A stretch of DNA of 64,000 bases from Streptomyces sp. NBC_01689 (GTDB lineage: Bacteria > Actinomycetota > Actinomycetes > Streptomycetales > Streptomycetaceae). The stretch covers positions 1,178,001-1,242,000 of the forward strand of contig NZ_CP109592.1 in NCBI RefSeq assembly GCF_036250675.1, in the 5' to 3' direction. Shown piece after piece: positions 52,631-61,489 of the stretch. Both the position numbers and the translations under genes were made by a program. Positions within the stretch are counted from its first letter, which is position 1, and every line of letters begins with the position of its first letter. Under the pieces are notes generated by a model. It was not told the origin of the DNA, ran no database searches, and saw only the letters and a program-made list of their open reading frames with translations.

Positions 52631-55420
52631 CTATGTCCCCCGACACGGCGCAGGCAACGCGGAGCGCAGTTGCCTGCGGGAGCTGAGCCCGAGCTTGGCG
52701 AAGACGTTGCCGAGGTGCCATTCCACTGTGCGTGAGCTGATGAAGAGCTCTGCGGCTATCTCGGTGTTGGTGAGCCCCTCCCTGGCGAGCCCGGCGATCT
52801 GGGCTTCCTGGCCGGTGAGTTCGGAGTCGGTGCCGAAGGTCCGTTTACGGGCAGTCTCCCCGGTGGCGAGGAGTTCCCGGCGGGCGCGCTCGGCGAATCC
52901 TTCGGCGCCGACCCGGCTGAACGTCTCGTAGGCGGTACGGAGCTGAGTGCGGCTGTCATGGCGGCGGTTCCGGCGGCGCAGCCATTCGCCGTACAGCAGC
53001 CGGGCGCGGGCCAGGTGGACGGTGACCCGGCAACGCTCGAGACGCTCGATCGCCTCCTGGTAGAGCGCCTCGGCGGCCCGGTCGTCGCTCAGCAGCGCGC
53101 GCGAGCAGGCCTCCGCGCCCAAGGCCCATTCGGTGCCGCAGGCACGAGTGCGTTCGCTGAGCCTGGCCAGCGCGGGAACGGCGGCCTCCGGCTGCCCGCT
53201 GCGGGCGCCTGCCTCGATGAGTTCGGTCAGAGTCCAGCCGAAGAATCCCAGGTCTTCGAACCGGCAGGCACGTGTCGCGGCCGCGAGCGCGTCCTCGTAA
53301 CGGCCGAGGCCGTTGTAGAGCACGGCGGTCGCGTACTCGGCCAGGCTGAGAACGCGACCCTCACCTCGGGCGCGCACTTCTTCGATGGTCTTCTCGATGC
53401 CGTCCAGCGCCTCGGTTTCCCTGCCTCGCCAGGCGCCGAGCACGAGTTCCGAGTACATCATGGGCGCGCCGCCGATCGCCTCCGAGATGGCCGTCCCTTC
53501 GTCGATCAGGACTGCCGCGGTGTCGAACCGGCCGGTGTGCACGTTGAGGCATGCCTGGTAGCTCAGTGCCATCGGGAGGACACCGAGCGCTCCCGTCCCG
53601 CGCGCGGCGGCAACGGCGCCGCCCGCCAACTCGTACCACGCCTCGTCGTCCCACAGCTCCGGTGCGAGGGCCTCGGGCGAGACCCGAAAGGCCAACCACA
53701 GCCATCGCCCGTCGGCATCAGCCGCGCAGGATCTCTGTTGCTGCAGCACGACGTGCAGTGCACGCCTCAGAGCGCCGACGCCAGTCGTGTACCCGTCGAT
53801 GATCAAGCTGGTGTAGCTGTCCAGAAGGACATCCACCATCCTGGGCGGTGTCGAAGGCGGTGGTCCGGCGCGGGCCGCCTCCGCCACCTCGCGCAGTCCC
53901 GGTCCCCCGTTCAACTGGCCCGCGAAGATCGCCGCGCCGGTCGCCTCCAGCAGGGTGTCGCGGGCGAGGACCCCATCCAGGGGCACCAGCCGATTCGCGG
54001 CGTCGAGCAGGAGCCCGGGCGCCTCGCTGCCGCGCACTTCGGAGAACACCAGCCGCGCCCGCAGTCGCTCCAAGCGGGCGCTCTGCAGGTCGTCGAGGGG
54101 GCCGGCCTCGGCCATCGCCAGCATGTTGTGGGCGTGGTCGCCTCCGCCGGCGTCGATCGCGGCCTGGGCAGCGGCCAGCGCGCGGCTGACGCGGCGCTCG
54201 GGGTCGGGCGTGAGCTCGGCGGCCCGCCGTAGGAAGGCCGCTGCCGCGGCGACGCCACCTCTGCGCTCCGCCCGGCAGGCGGAGCGTTCCAGATCGAAGG
54301 CGACATCCTCGTCCGGCCGGGCCGCGGCGTGACCGCGATGCCAGGCCCTGCGGTCGGGGTCGTGGTGCGGGTCGGTGGCTTCCGCCAGTGCCTGGTGGGC
54401 CGCCCTGCGCTCCGGGGCGGATGTCGTCTGGTACACGGCCGAGCGCACCAAGGGATGCTGGAAGCGGACCCCGGCGCCGAATGTGACCAGACCGGTGGCT
54501 TCAGCCGCCGCGGCGGCGTCCCCGGGTATCCCCTGCAGGCCGGCCGCACGCCACAGGAGGTCCACATCGCCGGTCGGCTCGGCCGCGCCAGTCATCAACA
54601 GCCGTCGACTCTCATCGGGCAGCGTACGGAAGCGCCGGCGGAGTGCAGTCTCGATGCTGCCGACCACGGGGCCATTGCCGGGGAATCCGAAGCCGCCCGC
54701 CAGCTCGACGGGATCGAGCGCGCGCGGCAGCTGCAGCAGAGCCATCGGGTTTCCACGTGCTTCAGCCAGGATCCGCTCCCGTACCAGGGGATCGAACGGT
54801 ACCCCTACAGCCGATGCCAGCAGGGCTCGCGCCTCGGGCTCCCTCATGCCCAAGACGAGCATTTCCGGCAGACCCGCCAGTTCACGAGCATGGGCAGAAT
54901 CCCGCAGGGCGAAAATCAAAGCCACTGGTTCGGCCAGCAATCGCCGAGCGACGAATGCGAGCACCTGCCGGGAACCGTCGTCGAGCCATTGCGCGTCATC
55001 GACAAGGCAGGCCAGTGGCCGGTCCTCGGCGGCGCCGGCCAGCAGACCAAGCACGGCCAGGCCCACCAGGAACTGGTTGGGCGCCTCCCCCTCCCGCAGC
55101 CCGAACGCGACGGACAACGCGTCCCTCTGCGGTCCGGGCAGCCCTTCGAGCCAGCCCAGATGGGGAGCACACAACTGCTGAAGGCTCGCGAACGGGAGCT
55201 CCATCTCCGACTCGACGCCCGCGACGGCGGCGGTACGGAACCCATCGGCCCGGCCGGCCGCATAGCCCAACAAGGCGGTCTTCCCGATCCCCGCCTCACC
55301 GCGAAGCACCAGGACAGCGCTGCTCCCCGCGCGCGCCCTGTCCAGCACCCGCTCCAATGCGGCCTTCTCCTGGATCCGGCCACGGAGTGTGACCGGTGAA
55401 TCGACGGCGGGCACTCCCAT
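52631..55420 (-). CDS. LAL-type LuxR-family regulator with AAA ATPase domain
   Basis: A 929-residue regulator. The N-terminal ATPase domain has the P-loop VLRGEAGIGKTALLGYA (about residues 38-54) and Walker B RPLACLVDDAQWLDD (about 134-148). Long helical, TPR-like repeats follow (about 370-830). The C-terminal LuxR helix-turn-helix is LTGQEAQIAGLAREGLTNTE, IAAELFISSRTVEWHL and LGLSSRRQL (about 866-920). LAL proteins activate pathway genes on ligand or ATP binding. It is divergent from the epoxide hydrolase gene, 230 bases away, making that its most likely target; it converges with the acetoin genes. Confidence 0.93.
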   Translation of the reverse strand: MGVPAVDSPVTLRGRIQEKAALERVLDRARAGSSAVLVLRGEAGIGKTALLGYAAGRADGFRTAAVAGVESEMELPFASLQQLCAPHLGWLEGLPGPQRDALSVAFGLREGEAPNQFLVGLAVLGLLAGAAEDRPLACLVDDAQWLDDGSRQVLAFVARRLLAEPVALIFALRDSAHARELAGLPEMLVLGMREPEARALLASAVGVPFDPLVRERILAEARGNPMALLQLPRALDPVELAGGFGFPGNGPVVGSIETALRRRFRTLPDESRRLLMTGAAEPTGDVDLLWRAAGLQGIPGDAAAAAEATGLVTFGAGVRFQHPLVRSAVYQTTSAPERRAAHQALAEATDPHHDPDRRAWHRGHAAARPDEDVAFDLERSACRAERRGGVAAAAAFLRRAAELTPDPERRVSRALAAAQAAIDAGGGDHAHNMLAMAEAGPLDDLQSARLERLRARLVFSEVRGSEAPGLLLDAANRLVPLDGVLARDTLLEATGAAIFAGQLNGGPGLREVAEAARAGPPPSTPPRMVDVLLDSYTSLIIDGYTTGVGALRRALHVVLQQQRSCAADADGRWLWLAFRVSPEALAPELWDDEAWYELAGGAVAAARGTGALGVLPMALSYQACLNVHTGRFDTAAVLIDEGTAISEAIGGAPMMYSELVLGAWRGRETEALDGIEKTIEEVRARGEGRVLSLAEYATAVLYNGLGRYEDALAAATRACRFEDLGFFGWTLTELIEAGARSGQPEAAVPALARLSERTRACGTEWALGAEACSRALLSDDRAAEALYQEAIERLERCRVTVHLARARLLYGEWLRRRNRRHDSRTQLRTAYETFSRVGAEGFAERARRELLATGETARKRTFGTDSELTGQEAQIAGLAREGLTNTEIAAELFISSRTVEWHLGNVFAKLGLSSRRQLRSALPAPCRGT

Positions 55421-55509
55421 GGATCGCTCCCTGATACGCCGATTACCCCGCCATATGACCTTATTCCCCTTCTGTTGATTTTAGTAAGGCGTGGGGGGCT
55501 CGGAACCGG

Positions 55510-55572
55510 CCCCCGGGCAGGGAAGACCCCGGGGCCGGACCCGGGGGTGGACCCCGGGGGTTCCCCTGGGGC
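55510..55572. repeat. Cluster of CCCGGGG-type palindromic repeats
   Basis: Between the LAL regulator and the epoxide hydrolase, short self-complementary blocks of the form CCCCGGG and CCCCGGGG recur at least four times within 63 bases. They could form alternative hairpins in the hydrolase leader or be regulator sites. Confidence 0.6.
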
Positions 55573-55650
55573 GACGCGCGCCAACGGCATCCACTGTGGA
55601 CGAGTCCCGCGGCGCGAAGCCGCTGACCACTGCAAGGAGAACCTCCCCAC

Positions 55651-56847
55651 ATGTCTGACACTGCCGCATCGACGGCCATCCGCCCCTTCACCTTCGCATT
55701 CCCCGAGGCGGAGCTCCAGGACCTTCGCGCGCGCATCGAGGCGACACGTTTCCCCGAGAAGGAGACCGTCGCCGACCAGTCCCAGGGCACACAGCTCTCC
55801 ACTGTTCAGGAACTTGCCCGGTACTGGGCCAAGGAGTACGACTGGCGCAAGGTCGAGGCGAAACTGAACTCCTACCCGCAGTTCATCACCGAGATCGACG
55901 GGCTGGACATCCACTTCCTTCACGTCCGCTCCCAGCACGCAAACGCCCTGCCGGTGATCGTGACGCACGGGTGGCCGGGTTCGGTCGTCGAGCAGCTGAA
56001 GATCATCGAGCCGCTCACCAACCCGACGGCTCATGGCGGCGACGCCTCGGACGCCTTCCATGTGGTGATTCCGTCGATGCCCGGCTACGGGTTCTCCGGC
56101 AAGCCCGCGAAGAAGGGCTGGAGCCCGGAGCGCATCGCTGCCGCATGGGGCGAGCTGATGAAGCGCCTGGGCTACACCAAATACGTCGCGCAGGGCGGCG
56201 ACTGGGGTGCGATCGTCACCGACCTGATGGGTTCACAGGAGCCCGAGGGCCTCGTCGGCATCCACACCAACATGCCGAAGGTGATTCCGACCGACATCGA
56301 CGCCGCGCTCGCCAAGGGCAACCCGCTGCCCGAGGGCCTGACGCTGTCCGACGAGGAACGGACCGCGGTGGACCAGCTGGACTTCGTGTACCGGCATGTC
56401 TACTACGCGTACATGATGGGCTCGCGGCCGCAGTCCCTGACCGGGCTGGCGGACTCCCCGGTGGGTCTGGCGTCCTTCCTGCTCGACCACGACGCGAAGA
56501 GCCTGGCCATGATCACCCGTGCTTTCCACGGTGTGAGCGAGGGTCTGTCCCGTGATGACGTCCTGGACAACGTCACGCTGTTCTGGCTGACGAACACCGC
56601 GGTCTCCGCGGCCCGTCTCTACGCGGAGAACACGACTCCGTTCTTCGGGGTCAACGGGGTCAAGCTCCCGGTCGCCGTGAGCGTCTTCCCCGACGAGCTC
56701 TACGAGGCCCCCAAGAGCTGGACCAGGCAGGCCTATCCGAACCTCGTCCACTACAACCGGCTCCCCAAGGGCGGGCACTTCGCCGCCTGGGAGCAGCCGG
56801 AGCTCCTCGTGAACGAGCTCCGCACGGGCTTCCGCTCCATGCGCTAG
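55651..56847 (+). CDS. Epoxide hydrolase (alpha/beta-hydrolase with EHN domain)
   Basis: A 398-residue enzyme. Residues about 10-115 are the epoxide-hydrolase N-terminal domain (IRPFTFAFPEAELQDLRARI, WRKVEAKLNSYPQF). The alpha/beta-hydrolase core has the oxyanion motif HGWPGS, the nucleophile Asp in AQGGDWGAIVTDLMG, and the catalytic His in GGHFAAWEQPE. A cap Tyr is likely in YRHVYYAYMMG. It would hydrolyse an epoxide to a diol, perhaps a secondary-metabolite or xenobiotic epoxide. An AAGGAGA ribosome site precedes the ATG. Divergent LAL regulator upstream. Confidence 0.93.
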   Translation: MSDTAASTAIRPFTFAFPEAELQDLRARIEATRFPEKETVADQSQGTQLSTVQELARYWAKEYDWRKVEAKLNSYPQFITEIDGLDIHFLHVRSQHANALPVIVTHGWPGSVVEQLKIIEPLTNPTAHGGDASDAFHVVIPSMPGYGFSGKPAKKGWSPERIAAAWGELMKRLGYTKYVAQGGDWGAIVTDLMGSQEPEGLVGIHTNMPKVIPTDIDAALAKGNPLPEGLTLSDEERTAVDQLDFVYRHVYYAYMMGSRPQSLTGLADSPVGLASFLLDHDAKSLAMITRAFHGVSEGLSRDDVLDNVTLFWLTNTAVSAARLYAENTTPFFGVNGVKLPVAVSVFPDELYEAPKSWTRQAYPNLVHYNRLPKGGHFAAWEQPELLVNELRTGFRSMR

Positions 56848-57018
56848 CCGACCGCGACCGACGCCTGAACAGACGCCGGCACGACGGGGCGGCCGAGCGA
56901 ACCGGCTCCAGGCCCACTCGGCCGCCCCATGTCTCTGTGGCCCTTTCCCCGGCCCTTTCCCCAGACGGACTTTGCTGCTCCACGAGTGGGTGCTCAGCTG
57001 GTCTACGAGATTGCGACG

Positions 57019-57698
57019 ATGAACAGCCCTCATCCGCTCCAGCGGCGATCCATCCCTTCCGGCAGTGACCCCGGCACGCGGATCCTGACTCCACGGGACC
57101 CCCGCGCCTCGGACGGTCTTCACGCAGCGGCGCCGGATCAAGACCCGCTCCTCGTACGTTTCGAACGCGAGGCCATGCCGTTCCTCAGCCGCTTGTACGC
57201 GGCCGCGACGCACTTGACCCACGACCGCGCTCACGCCGAAGACGGGTGCAAGAGACGTATGTCCGAGCTTTCAGCGCGTTCGGGGCGTTCACCGGCGGCA
57301 CGAGCCTGAAGCTCTGGCTGTTCCACCTGCTGGCCGACACCGCGGCGCTCCACGCCCCTGGTGGACGGGAACGCTCGACACGTTCGAGATCCTCGGCAGA
57401 ATGTCCCTGCCGCTGGTGGACGGTGGAACGCCCTCCGAGGCTCAGTGCCCCTCAGATGCCTCAATCCCAGGCCTTGGAACGGCTGTCCGTCCGCGAGGTG
57501 AGGACGGTGCTCGGGAGACTTCCCCGAAGGCTGGCGATCGTTGTCCATCTCGCGGACGTCGAGGACTTCTCCCCGAGCCAGGTCGCGGAAATCCTCGACA
57601 TACCCCATGAAATCGCGGCGTTCCGCTTGTTCTACGGGCGACACCGCTTGATTCGCATCCTCACCGATGCCGCACGTCGGCAGGGCTTTCTCGACTGA
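57019..57698 (+). pseudogene. ECF sigma factor (SigR/RpoE-like), frameshifted
   Basis: The ATG at 57019 opens a frame with the region 2 start (RFEREAMPFLSRLYAAATHL, then DRAHAEDG). One base is missing at about 57246. The next frame continues VQETYVRAFSAFGAFTGGTS, LKLWLFHLLADT, then SQALERLSVREVRTVLGRLP, HLADVEDFSPSQVAEILDIP (region 4) and ends FLD. The linker is degenerate compared with SigR, and region 4 residues around GTVMSR are replaced by IAAFRL. Thus the promoter-recognition helix is probably altered even if the frame is restored. No anti-sigma gene follows. Confidence 0.7.
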
Positions 57699-58285
57699 CG
57701 AGCCGCACAGACCCTCCGGCCGGACAACGAGGTGGTGGGTAGCAGTTCCAGAGCAGTTGTCAGTTCCAGGGCAGTTCGACCACGGCACGGATCCCGTGCC
57801 ACGGGAGTGCTGAGGGCATGTCGTGCAGGTGCCGTGCCCCAGTACCCAAGGGTCGAGGCCGTGGTCAGCGAGGAGGGCGGTGCAGGGCCGACCGGCCACG
57901 CGACCTCTACCAGGGCTAACCTTCCCTTCCGTTCGAAGGCGCCTGCAGGCACCCAGTGCACACCGTCGTCTTCCTGCTGCGGAGCGCGCGGGCCTTGTCG
58001 GCGGCCTGGTGTGCTTGAGAAAGCTGAACCGCCTGGCTTCGGGACCGGGCTGGAGGAAGCCGCGGGTCGTCTGTGCGACAGCGTTGACGCTCGTCAGGCT
58101 GCTCGCCTCCTAGAGACGGCCAGTCGACGCGCCTCAAGGCAGTATCGGCCCCCGCGACCGAGGAGCCGGCCGCCCCGAGCGCGGCGGAACCGGAAGCGAG
58201 AAGGTCCGCGATGCATTCGGCCCTTACAGGCCACCTACGACGACGCGTGCACTACCCCGGGTAACTGCGAGTACACCCTGGGCGG
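57699..58285. other. Intergenic region, no gene seen
   Basis: About 590 bases. Open frames on both strands have low protein character. Repeated CAGTTCCAG-type words occur at 57745-57775 (GCAGTTCCAGAGCAGTTGTC then AGTTCCAGGGCAGTT), a short direct repeat of uncertain meaning. Confidence 0.35.
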
Positions 58286-58501
58286 GTGCTCGATGAGCTC
58301 AACAGTCTCGACAAGGCGATGGAAGCGGACCCCCAGGGCCCTGGGCTCTCCAAGGAACCCCTCGCCTGGATCGTGAATCTGCGGGCCGTGCTGGGCGACG
58401 ACAGTTCCTTCGAGAAGCCCAGGAGACACCTGGACCTGCTCACCGGAACGCGAGACAAGATCAATACCTGGATGCAGGGCCATCAGGAGGACTACCGATG
58501 A
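58286..58501 (+). CDS. Small hypothetical protein (71 residues)
   Basis: A soluble helical protein from a GTG at 58286: LDELNSLDKAMEADPQGPGL, then EPLAWIVNLRAVLGDDSSFE and DLLTGTRDKINTWMQGHQED. Codon use is good, but the ribosome site is weak (GGGCGG), so the N-terminus could lie elsewhere. I do not recognise the family. It stands alone between the broken sigma factor and a plasmid-type gene. Confidence 0.5.
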   Translation: MLDELNSLDKAMEADPQGPGLSKEPLAWIVNLRAVLGDDSSFEKPRRHLDLLTGTRDKINTWMQGHQEDYR

Positions 58502-58721
58502 GGCCGAGGCCGCGCATGGGCTTCACGAGCTCACACCGTTCGGGGATCGGCGAAGGCCATGTTCGGTCTCGACGCCTTCGGGAACAATCGGTGTGAGCTG
58601 TACAGGTGAGCAACCACTTGGCGCTCCACAGATCAAGGTGCCAATCGCGACCGTCCCACAGACTGACGGCGGCGCCCAGATCCGTTGATGGCCGGTGTAT
58701 GTCGTGCTTCCGGGTTGTATG

Positions 58722-59284
58722 TCACCCGAGCTCGACCGAATACGAGCTTCCGCTGAACTCCCAGCCGTCGGTGCCTTCGCCGATGTCGGCGACGATGATG
58801 TCGTCGATGAAGCGGTCCTCGAAGTCGTCGTCTCGCAGGTCGCCTGCCTGCCAGAGGGCTTCGATGTCGCTCCAGTCGCCGCGGCTCGCGTCGATGCGCA
58901 GGGGGGGTGCGGCGCGGCGGGTTCCGCGTTCGCGTTCGTCGTTGCCGGTCTTGACGAGGCCGCTGATCTCGAACTGGCCGTCCTTGACGGTGTCGGGGAG
59001 GGGGTCGGCGGGGACGATGGCGACGTTCTCGTACGCGGTGTGGATGAGGTCGCGGTAGCTGCGGCGGACGTTGCACTCAGGGTCGGACAGCCACTTGATG
59101 AGGGTGTCGGGGCGGACGTCGAGGCCGGCAGTGTCGAGGGCTTCGTAGCCGCGGCGGGTGCCGGTGAGCTGACTGAGCTGGGCGTGCCAGTGCTTCGCGC
59201 TGTAGGAGGCAAGGCGTGGCGGGGCGTGACCTGCTCGCGCAGGAGGTCGTCGAGGGAGGCGCCGTGCCCGGTGGGGCCGGCCAT
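58722..59284 (-). pseudogene. Plasmid/mobile-region conserved hypothetical protein, frameshifted near the start
   Basis: The ATG at 59284 gives AGPTGHGASLDDLLREQVTP; one base is then off (about 59215) and the long second frame continues ASYSAKHWHAQLSQLTGTRR, GLDVRPDTLIKWLSDPEC, VKDGQFEISGLVKTGNDERE and the acidic end DFEDRFIDDIIVADIGEGTD to a TGA/TAG at 58722. The N-terminal part contains a helix-turn-helix-like TLIKWLSDP. Such proteins are, to my knowledge, typical of actinobacterial plasmids and integrative elements; function unknown. Confidence 0.6.
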
Positions 59285-59290
59285 CAGTCG

Positions 59291-59969
59291 TCACCTTCCG
59301 GGATGAACGCGCCGCGCTCGATGACCCTGCAGGGCGCCGGAGGCGAGAGGCAAGGCGGCCGCGGCTAGTACGTGGTCGGCTCCAGCGCCAATGACGTCCC
59401 CGGCCACCTGACCATCAGCCGCCGCTGCACCGACGGTCGAGCTGGTGCTGGGCGTCGAGGTGGTGGCACGCGCCGGGGTGTCGGTGTCGAGGAATCGGGC
59501 GCGGGCGAGGTCGGGGCGCAGGCGGGCGTGGCCGATGACGCCCAGGTCGCGTTCGGCGACCGTGACGTCGGCTTCGCCACTGTCGGTGTGTGCGGTGAGG
59601 GTGAGGATGACGTCGGCGGAGCCGGTGGCCACGATCACTGTCTTCGCGCGGTGCACGGTGCCCGCGGTGTCGGTGACGGTCTCGATGTCACCGGTGAGGT
59701 CGACCTCGACGATGTCGTCGTCGACCGTCTCGGCGCCGAACTTCTCGGCCTGGGCCCGCATATGCCATCAGGTCGGGGTCTTCGATGCCGTCGGGGAAGC
59801 CGTGGAAGTTCTCGACATCGGAGGTCGTGGTCAGTGCGCCACCGACGAAGATGACGCCGCCGAAGACGAGCGGCTTGAGGTCGGCGCGGGCGGTGTTGGG
59901 GGCGGCGGTGTACCCGGCGGGGCCGGAGCCGATGACCTCGCGTATGCCGGTGTCGGTCACGGAGGTCAC
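59291..59969 (-). pseudogene. trxB: Thioredoxin reductase (arsT/trxB-like), decayed
   Basis: A GTG at 59969, overlapping the arsC stop, starts [20 protein letters not shown] (FAD motif, with two residues lost before it), then [10 protein letters not shown] and [20 protein letters not shown] frameshift at about 59755 follows, then [20 protein letters not shown] and GTVHRAKTVIVATGSA. Beyond this the NADPH domain with its CxxC is missing, and the rest (VILTLTAHTDSGEADV onward) is unrelated. In intact clusters this enzyme keeps thioredoxin reduced for arsenate reductase; the cell must use another one. Confidence 0.75.
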
Positions 59970-60385
59970 GCCTCCTGCCGGGCGTCGATCTCGGCGATCA
60001 GGGCCTCGATGTGAGTCTTGATCTCGTCGCGGATCGGGCGGACGGCCTCGACGCCCTTGCCGGCCGGGTCCTCCAGGTCCCAGTCAAGGTACTCCTTGCC
60101 GGGGAAGATGGGGCAGGCGTCGCCGCAGCCCATGGTGATGACGTAGTCGGACGCCTGGACGGCCTCGGTGGTGAGGATCTTCGGCTTCTGGCCGGAGATG
60201 TCGATGCCGACCTCCTTCATCGCCTCGACGGCGGAGGGGTTGACCTGGTCGCCCGGGATGGAGCCGGCGGAGCGGACCTCGATCCGGTCGCCCGCTAGGT
60301 GGTTGAGGAATCCGGAGGCCATCTGCGAGCGTCCGGCGTTGTGGACGCAGACGAACAGCACGGAGGCGAGCGGGCTGGAGGACAT
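59966..60385 (-). CDS. arsC: Arsenate reductase, thioredoxin-coupled LMW-phosphatase type
   Basis: A 139-residue enzyme that reduces arsenate to arsenite. The P-loop with the nucleophilic Cys is [19 protein letters not shown] (Cys at about 13). Two further Cys in [14 protein letters not shown] (about 85-89) complete the disulfide relay to thioredoxin, and [12 protein letters not shown] holds the catalytic Asp. The ATG at 60385 has GAAGGAAG upstream. It is second in the minus-strand ars unit; its stop overlaps the broken reductase gene by four bases. Confidence 0.95.
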   Translation of the reverse strand: MSSSPLASVLFVCVHNAGRSQMASGFLNHLAGDRIEVRSAGSIPGDQVNPSAVEAMKEVGIDISGQKPKILTTEAVQASDYVITMGCGDACPIFPGKEYLDWDLEDPAGKGVEAVRPIRDEIKTHIEALIAEIDARQEA

Positions 60386-60440
60386 CGGTTCTTCCTTCGT
60401 CAGTGATGGAGCGGTGGTACGGGTGGTGCAGAGGTGAAGT

Positions 60441-61076
60441 TCAGGCGCCCGGCAGGGAGTCGAGCAGTTCGGTGATGTGCGCGTCGATCTCGTCGCGGAT
60501 GCCACGGACGGTCGCGATCGGGGCGCCCTCGGGGTCGGTGACCGGCCAGTCCAGGTAGCGGCGGCAGGGCAGCACGGGGCAGGCGTCCCAGCAGCCCATC
60601 GTGATGACGATGTCCGCCGCCTGTACGACCTCGTTCGTCAGCGGCTTGGGGAACGCGCCGGCTATGTCCACTCCGGCCTCGGTCAGCACCTGCACGACGA
60701 CCGGCTCGACGTCGGCGGCCGGGAGAGTCCCGGCAGAGAAGACGGTCACGTGGCCGCCCGCGCGATGCGCGAGTAGGGCGGCTGCCATCTGGGAGCGGCC
60801 GGCGTTGTGGCCGCACACGAACAGCACTCGGGGCAGGCCCACGCCCGGGGCGCCCCCGATGTGCGCAAGCGCCTCGAGGCGTTCAACGACCAGGTGCTCG
60901 GCCAGCAGCACCAGGTGGGTGCGGACGCGGGCGTGTTCGGCCAGGCGCTCGTAGGAGTCGGTGACCAGGCGCTGGATGGTCTCGGGAGAGAAGCGTCCGC
61001 GGTAGCGCAGGGCGAGGCGGGTGATGCCGGAGGCCGGCCGGTCGTCAGGCAGCACGGGCGGTGGGGATGGGGTCAC
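60441..61076 (-). CDS. arsC: Arsenate reductase with N-terminal three-helix domain
   Basis: A 211-residue protein. Residues about 20-75 form a helical bundle (ALRYRGRFSPETIQRLVTDS, RTHLVLLAEHLVVERLEAL), found in many actinobacterial ArsC fusions. Residues about 80-211 repeat the arsenate-reductase fold: [33 protein letters not shown] with the relay cysteines, and LDWPVTDPEG. It may be a second reductase with a different redox partner or one for organoarsenicals (inference). The GTG at 61076 is used; it is the first gene of the minus-strand unit, divergent from arsR. Confidence 0.88.
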   Translation of the reverse strand: MTPSPPPVLPDDRPASGITRLALRYRGRFSPETIQRLVTDSYERLAEHARVRTHLVLLAEHLVVERLEALAHIGGAPGVGLPRVLFVCGHNAGRSQMAAALLAHRAGGHVTVFSAGTLPAADVEPVVVQVLTEAGVDIAGAFPKPLTNEVVQAADIVITMGCWDACPVLPCRRYLDWPVTDPEGAPIATVRGIRDEIDAHITELLDSLPGA

Positions 61077-61172
61077 GGGACGCCCCTTCGGGGTGTGGGT
61101 CTCCCACGGGTGTGGGGATGCGGGTCCCGAAGATCACCCCGGACTGGTATCGGTCGGGAATGCTGTGAGAAT

Positions 61173-61188
61173 ATCAGTCCATGCTGAT
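61173..61188. promoter_or_regulatory. Probable ArsR operator
   Basis: ATCAG (61173-61177) and CTGAT (61184-61188) form an inverted repeat at the arsR start, with related TCAGTC words just downstream. The site lies in the 104-base divergent region and would let ArsR control both ars units. Confidence 0.55.
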
Positions 61189-61489
61189 GTCAGTCGACAC
61201 TGATCTGATGCGGGTTCTGGCCGACCCGCTCCGTCTCCAGATCGTCTCCCTCCTGGCCGAGGAGACGCTCTGCACCACGCACCTCATCGAGGAGACAGGG
61301 GCGAAGCAGACCAACCTCTCCAACCACATGAGAGTGCTGCGCGAGGCCGGAGTGGTGGAGACCGAGCCGTGCGGCCGCTTCACGTACTACAAACTGCGCG
61401 CCGACGTCATCGCCCGCCTCGCCGGACAGTTCGCCGACCTGGCCGAGTCCGCCCGCAACGCCGCCGACAACAAGAGGGCCTGCCCGTGA
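61181..61489 (+). CDS. arsR: ArsR-family arsenic-responsive repressor
   Basis: A 102-residue winged-helix repressor: DLMRVLADPLRLQIVSLLAE, ETLCTTHLIEETGAKQTNLS, NHMRVLREAGVVETEPCGRF and TYYKLRAD. The Cys in ETLCTTH, with one near CGRF, could bind arsenite and release DNA. ATG codons at 61181 and 61187 are both possible; the second keeps the operator outside the gene less well, so the choice is open. Its stop overlaps the acr3 start (GTGA), so the two are co-translated. Confidence 0.93.
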   Translation: MLMSVDTDLMRVLADPLRLQIVSLLAEETLCTTHLIEETGAKQTNLSNHMRVLREAGVVETEPCGRFTYYKLRADVIARLAGQFADLAESARNAADNKRACP

